Below are positions 1 through 8,938 of a stretch of 64,000 bases of DNA, in pieces. The DNA comes from Saccharothrix longispora (GTDB taxonomy: Bacteria; Actinomycetota; Actinomycetes; Mycobacteriales; Pseudonocardiaceae): NCBI RefSeq assembly GCF_030852425.1, contig NZ_NSDM01000001.1, positions 372,001 through 436,000 of the forward strand. Direction: 5' to 3'. Every line of letters starts with the position of its first letter. Position 1 is the stretch's first letter. The translations under genes were made by a program, and so were the position numbers. The notes under the pieces are model-generated. The model did not search any database and was not told the DNA's origin. It saw only the letters and a list, made by a program, of their open reading frames with translations.

Positions 1-3000
1 CCACTGCGCCCACGGCCCGGCCCACCGGGTCGTCCTCCGCGCCGCCCAGCGCCCGCGACCGCACGTACGCCGCCTTCACCTCGGCCCACCGCCGCGCCCG
101 CTCCGGCGTCAACGCGCCCCGCAGCTCGGCGAACTTCAGCAGGTTCGCCTCCGCGCCCGAGGTCAGCGTCTGCGCCTCGCCCAGGTAGTGGTCGTCGACG
201 ACGGCCTCCAGCTCGGCGTCGTTCATCACCGGCACGACCTTCTCCGCCAGCTTGTTCATGTTCCGGTAGGAGCCCTGGAGCAGGAACGGCGGCTCGGTGC
301 GCGCGTCGTCGGACTGCGCGGCCGACGCGATGTAGGCGCGGTTGGTCGCCAGCACGACCTCCTGCACCCGCAGCAGCTTGCGCAGCACCGACAGCACCTG
401 CTCCAGCTCGACCGACGGGTACGGGTGGGCCAGCCGGTCGGCGCGCACCGCCTCGCCGCGCGCCATCCGCACCAGCAGCTCCACGTCACCGCGGTCGCGC
501 GTCGACAGCGGCGCCAGCACCGGGTTCGAGGTGAGCGCGTTCTCGACGTAGCTCAGCGCGAACAGGTCCTCGCGGCCGGACAGCACGTCGCCGAGGTTCC
601 ACACGTCCGCGCGGTTCGCGAGCATGTCGGGGATGCGGAACCGCTGCCCCGACTCGGTGTACGGGTTGCCCGCCATGCACACCGCGAACCGCTTGCCGCG
701 CAGGTCGTAGGTGCGGGTGCGGCCCTCCCACACGCCCTCCATGCGGCGCTGCGCGTCGCACAGCGAGATGAACTTCTGGAGCAGCTCGGGCGAGGTGTGC
801 TGCACGTCGTCCAGGTACAGCAGGACGTTGTTGCCCGCCTCCAGCGCGAACGAGATCTTCTCGACCTCCTGCCGCGCGGTGGCGTTCGGCGCGTCCGCCG
901 GGTCGACCGACGTCACGTCGTGCCCCAGCGCCGGCCCGCTGACCTTGACCAGCACCAGGCCGAGCCGGTCGGCCACGTACTCCACCAGCGTCGTCTTGCC
1001 GTAGCCGGGCGGCGAGATGAGCAGCAGCAGGCCCATCTGGTCGGTCCGCTTGCCGTCGCCCGCCGCACCCAGCTGCTTGGCCAGGTTGTCGCCGATCAGG
1101 GGCAGGTACACCTCGTCCAGCAGGCGGTTGCGGACGAACGCGCCCATGACCTTCGGCCGGTGCTCGTCGAGCCGCAGCCGCTCCCGCTCGCGGGCCACGA
1201 CCTCGGTGCGGTGCCGCTGGTAGGCGCGGAACGCGGGCACCCTCTCCTCGCGGAACGCCCTGGTGCGCGCCAGCAGCTCGTCCAGCCGCACGTCGAGCTT
1301 CCGGTCGACGACCCGCGGGTGCGTGCCGAGCAGGCCGTCCGCGGTCGCGGACAGCTGCGCCGACGAGTCGTGGCGCGGCAGGTCGCGGCACAGCTCCACG
1401 GCCACCGCCTCGGGCAGGTGGACGTCGTGCCGCTCCCCCTCGGGCCGGCCGCCCAGGAACGCCTCGTACCAGCCCTCCACGAGCCGCCTGCGGTCCGCCG
1501 GCGCCGCGGCCCGCAGGTCCTCCTCGAACTCGCCGCGCCCGCCCAGCGCCCGGTGGAAGGCGTCCACCAGGGCGCGCGCGCCCGCGCTCGTGGCGAACCC
1601 GGCGGGTCCGCCGCACAGCTCCTCGAACAGGTACTCGCCCGCGAGCGGGTCACCGGCCAGGGCGGCCAGCTCCGCGCACAGCTCGTCGATCGCGCGGGTG
1701 TGCCCGAACACCGCGCGCGCCCGGCCCAGCGACCCGGCCCGGCGCTGCCACCGCGTCCGCTCGTCGTCGGTCAGCGACGCCCAGAACAGCTGCGCCGCGG
1801 CCCGCGCCGACGGCGTAAAGCGCAGCACGCCCGCGCCCGCGTGCAGGCGCAGCACGACGTCCAGCACCAGCGCCGCGTCGTGGTCGTGCACGCCCCGCTC
1901 GTAGCCCTCGTCCAGGCGCGCCTCCGCGACCCGGCGCACCAGGTCCGGCAACCGGCCCTCGGCCTGCGCCGCGAGCAGGTCGTCCAGGGGCTGCTCGGCC
2001 AGGATCGACGTCGCCAGGTGCTCGGCCCGGTAGACGTCGTCGGTCTCCGACACCAGCAGCTGGTCCCAGAACGGCCGGGTCCCGTCGAACGCGGGGTCGC
2101 GCACCGGCGACCGGAAGTCCGTGCCGGTGAGCGCGAACGACAGCCCGCCGTCGCGCGGCACCAGGGTCAGGTCCAGCGGCTGGGTGTTCACCGCGAACCG
2201 GTGCCTGCCCAGCCGCACGGTGTCGCCGTCGAACAGGTCCAGCCGGTCGCGCAGCGCGCGCCCCGCCTCCTGCCGGGCCGCCAGCACCCGGCCGTCCAGC
2301 TCCTCGGCGCGCACCCCGTCGCCCAGCCCGCGCAGCTCGGCGGCCACCGACCGCAGCCGCGCCACCATCGGGTCGGACGCGAAGTAGGTGTTCACCTCGT
2401 CGAGCGACGCCAGTGACGCGACCCGCCTGGTCACGCTCGCCAGCACCCGGTCCGCGGACGCCACCAGCCGGTCGGCGCGGCGGGCCCGGTCGTCCAGCAG
2501 CGCCTGCTTGCGCGAGGAGAACGCCTCGTACACGTCGGTGCGCTTGCCGACCAGGCGCGACAGGAAGTCGTCGAACTCGCCGAACCGCGACTCCAGGGCC
2601 TCCAGCCGCAGCAGCAGCGCGCCCAGCTGCTCGTCGCACCGCTCCGGGGTGTCCGCGACCGCCAGCGCGCCCGTCACGGCCTGCCCGAGCAGCGCGAACT
2701 CGGCCGCGAACTCGGCCCGCCCCTCGGTGGCCAGCAGCGCGCGGCGGCGTCCGTCCGCGGTGGCGCGGGCGCGGTTGAGGCCGGCGAGCACCTCGCCGAC
2801 GCGTTCCAGGATCGACGTGCGCACGGTCGCGTCGGCGATGTCCAGCGACCCGACGACCTCGGTGAGCACCTCCAGCCCGCGCTGCCGCTCGCCCAGCTCC
2901 TCCACCACCGGCGCCGCCTCGGCGACCGTGCGGACGTCGGCGGCCTTCGCGACCAGCGCGTCCACCTGCTCGTGGTACACCGCGAACGCGTCGTCGCGGC

Positions 3001-4825
3001 CCAGGTGCTCGACGGCCCGCCGGCCCGCCGCCGCCAGCTCGTCGGCCACGCCCGCGACCAGCTCGTCGACCCGCGCCACGTCGACGTACCGCAGCTCCTT
3101 CAACGTCACCAGGTGCCCCTGCGCCCGCCGCAGGTCGGCCAGCTGCCGCACCCACGCGTCGGCCGTCGTCGGCGCCTCGCCGCGCGTCCGGCGCACCAGC
3201 GACGCGACGTCCGCCGCCGCCTCGTCCAGCGCCGCCGCGGCGCGGCCGGTCAGCTCCCGCACCGCCTCGAACTCGTCCAGCACCTGCTCGGCGGTCGCCC
3301 GGACCTGCGTCAACGGGGTGCGCAGGTCACCCAGCCCCGGCTCGCCCAGCCAGTGGTAGGCGTCGAACACCCTGGTGCACGAGGCGATCAGGTCCTCGAA
3401 CACCGGCACCGACGGCTCCATCCCGCCCACGACCCGGGTCACCGAGAGGCAGTCGGAGATGCCGCGCACCAGGTCCGCGTTGCCGACCCGCTCCAGCGGT
3501 CCCGTGCCGACCGGCTGTGCGGCGGCGTAGGCGTCGGACAGGAACGGCGTCTGCCACACCTGCATCGGGTGCACGCGGGTCGGTTCGTCGCCCGCCGCGC
3601 GGAACACCACCAGCGTGCCGTCGTCGAACAGCGAGTACCCGTGGCACGGCAGCGGGTTCGCGACCTCCTTGCGGATCACGTTGTAGGGCAGCAGCAGCGA
3701 CCGGCCGTCGCGGCGGGCGTGGAAGACGTACAGCACGTCCTCGCCGTTCGGGGAGCGGACGACCCGCTCGAACTCCAGCTCGTCGACCTCGGTGTCGAAC
3801 GTCTTGGACGCCCCCGTGGTCAGGTAGTAACCGCCGGGGAAGACCAGGCCCTGGTCGTCGGGCAGCCGGTGGCACGCCTGCCCGATGCCGTCCAGCCGCA
3901 CCACGGACTTCGCGCGCGTGTTGAACACCAGGTGCCGCCACGCGGTCTCGTTGTACGGGCGCACGCGCAGCAGGATCAGCGACCCCACCCGCGCGTGGTG
4001 CACGTCCGCGTCGGCCAGCGACTGCAACGGCTCGTCCACCGGCTCCCGGTAGACGCCCTCGCCGGTCTCGGTGTTGTCCTCCACCTTGATCGTGAGGTCG
4101 CCGCCGAGGGTCTCGACGAACACCTCGCCCTGGATCGAGATGTGCGGGTGGCGGCCGAGGACGTGGTCCTCGCGCGTCGTCGGCGTCCACTCGAAGTCGT
4201 GCGACGGCGGGAACACGTGGTCCCGCTCGCCGCGGTCGTCCACGTACGCGACCGAGCCGTCCACGCCGACGTCCCAGCGCAGCACCCGGATGTCCTCGGT
4301 GCGCGCGCCGGTCTGGAACACCGCCAGCAGCCTGCCGCCGACGCGCCGCAGCTGCACCAGCCGGGTCTCCCGGTAGTACCGGTACAGCTCGGCGAAGTCG
4401 CGCCGGAACCGCTCGTCGAGCAGCAGGCCCGGCAGCTCGTCCGGGCCGGCGTCCTCGAAGCGGAACGCGTCGCCGTCGCGCGTGAAGCGGTGCAGCGAGA
4501 ACACGTCGCGGACCGCGGTCTCCGGCTTGAGGCCGAGGAACACGTTGTAGCCGAACAGCATCAGGCCGGCGACCTGGGACCCCGGCCCCTCGGCCGTGGA
4601 GAGGGAGACGCAGTCGCGCGGCACGCAGTTGTGCTCGGTGCGGATGCGCTCGGTGCCCAGCAGCGCCAGCTCGGTGCTGCCGAACACCTCCAGCCGTCGC
4701 GCGTTGAGCGCCTCGGCCCGCCGGGCGAGCCCGGCGGCCTGCTCGGCCAGCCGGGCCCGCAGCACCTCGTAGGTGCCCGCCTCCAACGCGGTCGCGGTCG
4801 TCGAGGTCGTCGAGGTGGTGCTCAC
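1..4825 (-). CDS. Giant AAA+ ATPase, DUF3686 'DNA repair ATPase' family (C-terminus cut by window edge)
   Basis: About 1,608 residues are visible and the frame is still open at the window edge. The GTG start at 4825 overlaps the flotillin stop by four bases (GTGA), which points to translational coupling. The first ~430 residues match what I know of the DUF3686 beta-rich region (for example EHNCVPRDC and the stretch around HVFPPSHDFEW). Long helical, probably coiled-coil stretches follow (about 480-900). A AAA+ module sits at about 1230-1500, with Walker A PPGYGKTT (about 1275), Walker B-like LLYLDDVQ (about 1335) and a sensor-like GNPYTESGQ. The family name 'DNA repair ATPase' is historical; there is no direct evidence here for a repair role. 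The partner genes (flotillin, YqiJ-like, ATP-grasp) suggest a membrane-associated remodelling ATPase. Confidence 0.85.
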   Translation of the reverse strand, partial: MSTTSTTSTTATALEAGTYEVLRARLAEQAAGLARRAEALNARRLEVFGSTELALLGTERIRTEHNCVPRDCVSLSTAEGPGSQVAGLMLFGYNVFLGLKPETAVRDVFSLHRFTRDGDAFRFEDAGPDELPGLLLDERFRRDFAELYRYYRETRLVQLRRVGGRLLAVFQTGARTEDIRVLRWDVGVDGSVAYVDDRGERDHVFPPSHDFEWTPTTREDHVLGRHPHISIQGEVFVETLGGDLTIKVEDNTETGEGVYREPVDEPLQSLADADVHHARVGSLILLRVRPYNETAWRHLVFNTRAKSVVRLDGIGQACHRLPDDQGLVFPGGYYLTTGASKTFDTEVDELEFERVVRSPNGEDVLYVFHARRDGRSLLLPYNVIRKEVANPLPCHGYSLFDDGTLVVFRAAGDEPTRVHPMQVWQTPFLSDAYAAAQPVGTGPLERVGNADLVRGISDCLSVTRVVGGMEPSVPVFEDLIASCTRVFDAYHWLGEPGLGDLRTPLTQVRATAEQVLDEFEAVRELTGRAAAALDEAAADVASLVRRTRGEAPTTADAWVRQLADLRRAQGHLVTLKELRYVDVARVDELVAGVADELAAAGRRAVEHLGRDDAFAVYHEQVDALVAKAADVRTVAEAAPVVEELGERQRGLEVLTEVVGSLDIADATVRTSILERVGEVLAGLNRARATADGRRRALLATEGRAEFAAEFALLGQAVTGALAVADTPERCDEQLGALLLRLEALESRFGEFDDFLSRLVGKRTDVYEAFSSRKQALLDDRARRADRLVASADRVLASVTRRVASLASLDEVNTYFASDPMVARLRSVAAELRGLGDGVRAEELDGRVLAARQEAGRALRDRLDLFDGDTVRLGRHRFAVNTQPLDLTLVPRDGGLSFALTGTDFRSPVRDPAFDGTRPFWDQLLVSETDDVYRAEHLATSILAEQPLDDLLAAQAEGRLPDLVRRVAEARLDEGYERGVHDHDAALVLDVVLRLHAGAGVLRFTPSARAAAQLFWASLTDDERTRWQRRAGSLGRARAVFGHTRAIDELCAELAALAGDPLAGEYLFEELCGGPAGFATSAGARALVDAFHRALGGRGEFEEDLRAAAPADRRRLVEGWYEAFLGGRPEGERHDVHLPEAVAVELCRDLPRHDSSAQLSATADGLLGTHPRVVDRKLDVRLDELLARTRAFREERVPAFRAYQRHRTEVVARERERLRLDEHRPKVMGAFVRNRLLDEVYLPLIGDNLAKQLGAAGDGKRTDQMGLLLLISPPGYGKTTLVEYVADRLGLVLVKVSGPALGHDVTSVDPADAPNATARQEVEKISFALEAGNNVLLYLDDVQHTSPELLQKFISLCDAQRRMEGVWEGRTRTYDLRGKRFAVCMAGNPYTESGQRFRIPDMLANRADVWNLGDVLSGREDLFALSYVENALTSNPVLAPLSTRDRGDVELLVRMARGEAVRADRLAHPYPSVELEQVLSVLRKLLRVQEVVLATNRAYIASAAQSDDARTEPPFLLQGSYRNMNKLAEKVVPVMNDAELEAVVDDHYLGEAQTLTSGAEANLLKFAELRGALTPERARRWAEVKAAYVRSRALGGAEDDPVGRAVGAV

Positions 4826-6819
4826 GACAGCGAGGCGACCGGCCGCTCGGCCACGCCCAGGCGCTGCGCGGCGGCCAGCAGCTCACGCAGCTTGCCCTCG
4901 TCCGGCCCGCCCGAGTTGATGAGCTTGAGCAGCAGCGCGGACACCGTGACGTTCTTCAGGTCGGCCGTGCCGAACGACCCGAGCAGCCGGCCGATGTCGT
5001 CGGTGAACTTCGCCTCGCCGTTCAGCCACGGCCCGGCGAGCGTGCGCGCCACGTCCGAGTGCTCCACGAACCCGTCGACCTGCTTGCCCGCCGTGATGGC
5101 GCCGACGACCCGGTCGAAGAACATGGTCTCGCCGCCGACGATGTCGATGTCGGCGTTCTCCAGGCCCGCGGCCAGCACCGCCGCCTGCGCCTGGGCGATG
5201 TCGCGCTGCACGTCGATGCCCTTGAGGCGGATGTCCTTCTCCGCCTCAAGCCGCAACCGGTACTCCTCGTGCTCCCGGGTCGCCTGGTCCATCTCGGCCA
5301 GCGCGCCCGCCTTGTCCGACAGGCCCTCGGCCTCGCCCTTGAGCTTCTCGCGGATCGCCTCCGCCACCACCAGGGCCTTCTCCCGCTCCACGACGGCCTC
5401 GGCGCGGCCCACCTTCTCGATGGCCTCCGCGTCGCGCTCGCGCACCTGCACGTCGGCGAGACCGGCCGCCGCCGCCTCGGCCTGCTTGCCCTCGGCGAGC
5501 CGGATCATCGCGCGGGTGTCCAGCTCCGCGGCCTGCTGGCGCGCCTCGGCGAGCAGCAGTTCCTCGCGGGCCTTGAACTTCGCCGCCGCCTCGGACGCCT
5601 CGGCCGCCTTGATGTCCTTGACCAGGTTCTCCTGCGCCTCGGCCTCCGCGCGGATCACCACCGCCTGCCGCTCCCGCTCGGCCTCCTCGACCGTGCGCAG
5701 CCGCTTGATGTTCTCCTCCTGCTCGGCCACGGTCTTCTCCACCGCGATCCGCTCCCGCACCACCTCGGCCACGGCCCGCTTCTCGCCCTGGACCTCCTTG
5801 TCCGCGGCGATCCGGGACAGCTCGGTCTCCCGCTCCCGGCCGATGACCTCCAGCAGGCGGTCCTTCTCGATGCGCTCGGTCTCGATCGCGATGACGCGTT
5901 CGCGGTTCTTCTCCGCCACGGCGATCTCGCGCGCCTTGTTCTCCGTCTGGATGCCCAACTGCTCCTCGGTGCGGATGTAGGCGGTGTTCGCCTTCAGCCG
6001 CTCCTCGGCCTGCACCTTGGAGATCTCCGCCTCCTCGCGGGCGCGCATCGTCTCGACCTCGCGCTTCTGCTTGATCTCCGCGTCGGCCTGGCGGCGCTCC
6101 AGCTCCAGGATCGTCTCGCGCGCCTCGACGTTCTGGCGCGTGATCTCCTTCTCCTCGGTGCGCTGGTACTCGTTCGTGCGGACGTGCTCGATCGCGGTCA
6201 GCTCGGTGATCTTGCGGATGCCCTGCGCGTCCAGGATGTTCGTCGGGTTGAGCTGCCCCATCGGCGTCTGCTCCAGGTAGTCGATCGCCGCGTCCTCCAG
6301 GCTGTAGCCGTTGAGGTCGGTGCCGATGACCTGGATGATCCGGTCGCGGAACTCGTCGCGCTTCGTGTAGAGGTCGACGAAGTCGAGCTGCTTGCCGACG
6401 GTCTTGAGCGCCTCGGAGAACTTGGCGTTGAACAGCTCCTGGAGCGTCGCCACGTCGCTGGCGCGGGCCGTGCCGATGGCCTGGGCGACCTTGATGACGT
6501 CCTCGACGGTCTTGTTGACGCGCACGAAGAACGTGATGCGGATGTCCGCGCGGATGTTGTCCTGGCAGATCAGGCCCTCCTGGCCCGCCCGCCGGATCTC
6601 GATGGTCTTCACCGAGATGTCCATGACCTCCGCGCGGTGCAGCACGGGCAGCACGACGGCGCCGGTGAACGTCACGTCCACCTTCCGCACCTTGGAGATG
6701 ATCAGGGCCTTGCCCTGCTCGATCTTCCGGAACAGACGGCTGACCAGGATCAGCAGCGCGATCACGACGACCACGACGACGGCGACGAGGATGCCGAAGC
6801 CGGTGGTGATGACGTCCAT
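4822..6819 (-). CDS. Flotillin family SPFH protein (YqiK-like)
   Basis: 665 residues. An N-terminal membrane anchor lies at residues about 6-29 (a run of Val/Ile/Leu after MDVITTGFG). An SPFH/Band 7 domain covers about 30-230 (KVDVTFTGAVVLPVLH, then KTVEDVIKVAQAIG). A very long coiled coil rich in Ala, Glu and Arg covers about 230-560, and a C-terminal flotillin region follows. Flotillins oligomerise on the inner face of the membrane and mark ordered microdomains. It is the third gene of a minus-strand operon, 22 bp after the YqiJ-like gene and overlapping the AAA+ ATPase start by four bases. E. coli YqiK is likewise paired with YqiJ. The likely job is to scaffold the ATPase at the membrane, which is inference from context. 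Confidence 0.93.
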   Translation of the reverse strand: MDVITTGFGILVAVVVVVVIALLILVSRLFRKIEQGKALIISKVRKVDVTFTGAVVLPVLHRAEVMDISVKTIEIRRAGQEGLICQDNIRADIRITFFVRVNKTVEDVIKVAQAIGTARASDVATLQELFNAKFSEALKTVGKQLDFVDLYTKRDEFRDRIIQVIGTDLNGYSLEDAAIDYLEQTPMGQLNPTNILDAQGIRKITELTAIEHVRTNEYQRTEEKEITRQNVEARETILELERRQADAEIKQKREVETMRAREEAEISKVQAEERLKANTAYIRTEEQLGIQTENKAREIAVAEKNRERVIAIETERIEKDRLLEVIGRERETELSRIAADKEVQGEKRAVAEVVRERIAVEKTVAEQEENIKRLRTVEEAERERQAVVIRAEAEAQENLVKDIKAAEASEAAAKFKAREELLLAEARQQAAELDTRAMIRLAEGKQAEAAAAGLADVQVRERDAEAIEKVGRAEAVVEREKALVVAEAIREKLKGEAEGLSDKAGALAEMDQATREHEEYRLRLEAEKDIRLKGIDVQRDIAQAQAAVLAAGLENADIDIVGGETMFFDRVVGAITAGKQVDGFVEHSDVARTLAGPWLNGEAKFTDDIGRLLGSFGTADLKNVTVSALLLKLINSGGPDEGKLRELLAAAQRLGVAERPVASLS

Positions 6820-6841
6820 CAGTGGTACCCCCTTGTTCTGG

Positions 6842-7402
6842 CTACGACGGGTCGTGGCCGCTCCAGATCGGCGCGACCCAGAAGAACTCGCCGTCCACGT
6901 CGTAGTCGAAGATCAGCGCTGTGACGCCGGCGGTCAGCGTGTCGTTCCCCGCCTGCCGGACCTGCACGACGGCCGACGAGCCGTCCGCGGCGGTGACCTC
7001 GGCCTGGCCGAACGCCTGCGTGACGCGGCCGGTGCGGATGACGCACGGGCGGCCGACGAAGTCCAGGCGCGAGGCGGGCGGGTCGTCCGGGAAGAGCCGC
7101 TTGAGCGGTGTCATGAGCAGCCTGGTCAGCACCAGTCCCACCAGCAGCGACCCGCCCAGCACGGCGAACCCGACGCCGGTCGACGGGGCGAGCAGCACGG
7201 TGCCCGCGAGGGAGCCGAACCAGGAGAACGCGACCAGCAGCGACAGGCCGACGGTGGCGGGCACGCCGCCGATGTCCAGCTCCACCCAGTCCGCGTCCGC
7301 CGCGCCGAACGCGACCAGCAGCCAGTAGGCCACGACGACCGCCAGCAGGACGCTCGGCACGACGGCCGGGAAGGTCAGCGCAGCCGCGAAGAATTCCCCC
7401 AT
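6842..7402 (-). CDS. YqiJ/NfeD-like membrane protein with cytosolic OB-fold
   Basis: 186 residues. Hydrophobic segments lie at about 12-32, 47-75 and 78-97. A soluble beta-rich tail of about 75 residues (from FVGRPCVIRTG to the end) resembles the OB-fold of YqiJ/NfeD proteins that partner SPFH proteins. The ATG at 7402 lies in a GGGGG-rich context close to the start. An overlapping ATG four bases upstream is in a different frame and gives an Arg/Gly-rich shadow. The gene sits between an ATP-grasp gene (79 bp gap) and flotillin (22 bp gap). The assignment rests on size, topology and the flotillin neighbour more than on clear motif identity. E. coli YqiJ is of similar length, about 209 residues. 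Confidence 0.75.
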   Translation of the reverse strand: MGEFFAAALTFPAVVPSVLLAVVVAYWLLVAFGAADADWVELDIGGVPATVGLSLLVAFSWFGSLAGTVLLAPSTGVGFAVLGGSLLVGLVLTRLLMTPLKRLFPDDPPASRLDFVGRPCVIRTGRVTQAFGQAEVTAADGSSAVVQVRQAGNDTLTAGVTALIFDYDVDGEFFWVAPIWSGHDPS

Positions 7403-7481
7403 GCACCCCCCTTTGTCCGGATTTTAGAGGTCTTCCCGCCGGTCGGGGGGCGTTTCACGGAACGCGGTCGGGCGGGCGCGG

Positions 7482-8702
7482 TCAGTGGACGAGCAGGCCT
7501 GACACCTTCGTCAGCGGGTTGCCCGCGTAGCTGACCACCGCGCCGTCCTCGAACGGCATCGACCGGATGCTCATGCCCGCGAACCCGGCGTCGGTGAGGA
7601 ACCAGCCCCACGTCGTCAACCACGGCCGGGGGTCGCCGGGCACCACGTCCGGGTCGGGCCTGATCCGCTCCTGCACCACGTACGGCTCCTCCTCGACGGC
7701 GTCGAGGAGTTCCGCCCACTCCCGGTCGCCCACGAGCCAGCCGGGGTGGATGCCGGTGCCCGCGAACTCGCCCGCCGCCTTGACGATCAGGTCCTCGCGC
7801 CGGGCCCGCACCTCGTCGCGCGGCACGTCCCGCAGGTACCGGGTCCACGGCAGCAGCTTGTCCACCAACGCCTTCTCGTCGTCCTCCAGCTCGTCACGGC
7901 GCTCGGACAGCAGGGCGAGGGTCGACTTGTTGCCGTACAGGTGGCTGGAGAACGGCGTGCAGAGGCGCGTCCGGTGCCCCTTCACCAGCACGTCGGACTT
8001 GCCGACGGCCTGCGTGACGGAGAAGTACCGCACCACCACGTCGAGCTTCGTGCCGCGCAGGTGGAGGTGGCCGTTGCGCTCGGTCAGCTCGTGCAGCTCC
8101 CCCAGCAGCACGTCCACGCCCTCGCGCCGGCACGCCTCCCGGATGCTCGCGAACCCCTTGGCGAACCGGGCGAGCATGCCGCCCTCCTCGACGAACGCGA
8201 TGGTGCCGTCCCGGCCCACCGCGTCCAGCAGGTGCCCGATCGGGTTGACGTAGGTGAGGCCGTGCTCGGCGACGAACGGCGCGAGGACCGGCGCCTCGTG
8301 GATGGCGCGCGACAGCTCGCCGAGGTCGGGGCCGCCGAGCTGCGCGCCCGCGTTGACCTCCAGCAGCCGGAACCGGTCGCCGACCCGGTAGATGTCCGCG
8401 CGGCCGTGCATCGGCGGGCGCTCGGCGCTCATCAGCGCGGCCTCGGCGGGCGGGAGGCCCAGGGCCTCGGCGAAGCGGGCGGTGCTGCCGCCGAAGAACC
8501 GCCCGGGGAGCGTGAAGAGCAGTTGGAAGAAGTCGAGCAGGTCGGCCGCGATCTCGTGCGCGACGGCCTCCTCCAGGAAGAACGGCCTGCCGACGAGGCG
8601 GTGCCCGTAGTTGGCGGCGAAGTGCGGCGGCAGGTCCAACTGCCCCATCACCCCGTGCAGGCTCTCGTCGGCCAAATAGGCCTCGGTCACGCGATCGGTC
8701 AC
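7482..8702 (-). CDS. Glutathionylspermidine-synthase-like, circularly permuted ATP-grasp ligase
   Basis: 406 residues from the GTG at 8702, preceded by GGAG at a good distance; the frame is open much further upstream but looks non-coding there. The motif order matches the circularly permuted ATP-grasp fold of YgiC/YjfC/Gss: an acidic loop RLLEVNAGAQLGG (metal/ATP site), then GNKSTLALL, a Lys-containing strand LIVKAAGEFAGTGIHPG, and YVVQERIRP followed by TTWGWFLT. The family forms amide bonds between carboxylates and amines or peptides using ATP. No glutathione amidase domain is present, and actinobacteria generally use mycothiol, so the substrate is unknown. It appears to be the first gene of the YqiJ/flotillin/AAA+ operon. 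It could ligate a small metabolite or modify a protein tail. Confidence 0.72.
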   Translation of the reverse strand: MTDRVTEAYLADESLHGVMGQLDLPPHFAANYGHRLVGRPFFLEEAVAHEIAADLLDFFQLLFTLPGRFFGGSTARFAEALGLPPAEAALMSAERPPMHGRADIYRVGDRFRLLEVNAGAQLGGPDLGELSRAIHEAPVLAPFVAEHGLTYVNPIGHLLDAVGRDGTIAFVEEGGMLARFAKGFASIREACRREGVDVLLGELHELTERNGHLHLRGTKLDVVVRYFSVTQAVGKSDVLVKGHRTRLCTPFSSHLYGNKSTLALLSERRDELEDDEKALVDKLLPWTRYLRDVPRDEVRARREDLIVKAAGEFAGTGIHPGWLVGDREWAELLDAVEEEPYVVQERIRPDPDVVPGDPRPWLTTWGWFLTDAGFAGMSIRSMPFEDGAVVSYAGNPLTKVSGLLVH

Positions 8703-8938
8703 GGCTGCTGCTCCTCTGGTCCGCGGTCGGCCACATGATGTCCACCGCGCGGCCCGCCCGCGAGGAGCCCCCGAAGCACCGCCCGGACCGCTCCGCGGGC
8801 CCGGGGTCCGGGCGCGGGCCCCGCCGGCCGGTGGTCGGCAGCCCGTCGACGACGGCGAGCCGGGCCACCGGCCCGTCGACGGCCGCGGCGAACGCTTCGG
8901 CATCACCCCGCGAGCCACCTCCGTAGTACGTTGCGGTC

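Noticed and set aside
188..6924. Very long open frames on the plus strand opposite the ATPase and flotillin genes
   Set aside because: They are antisense shadows produced by high GC; their products are Arg/His/Gln-rich with no motifs, while the minus-strand proteins have clear domains.
8703..8938. Extension of the ATP-grasp frame upstream to an ATG near 8910, or a small gene in another minus-strand frame
   Set aside because: The extension is Arg/Pro/Ser-rich without similarity, and GTG 8702 has a well placed GGAG. Another frame shows high GC3 but no start or family and runs as a shadow into the ATP-grasp gene.
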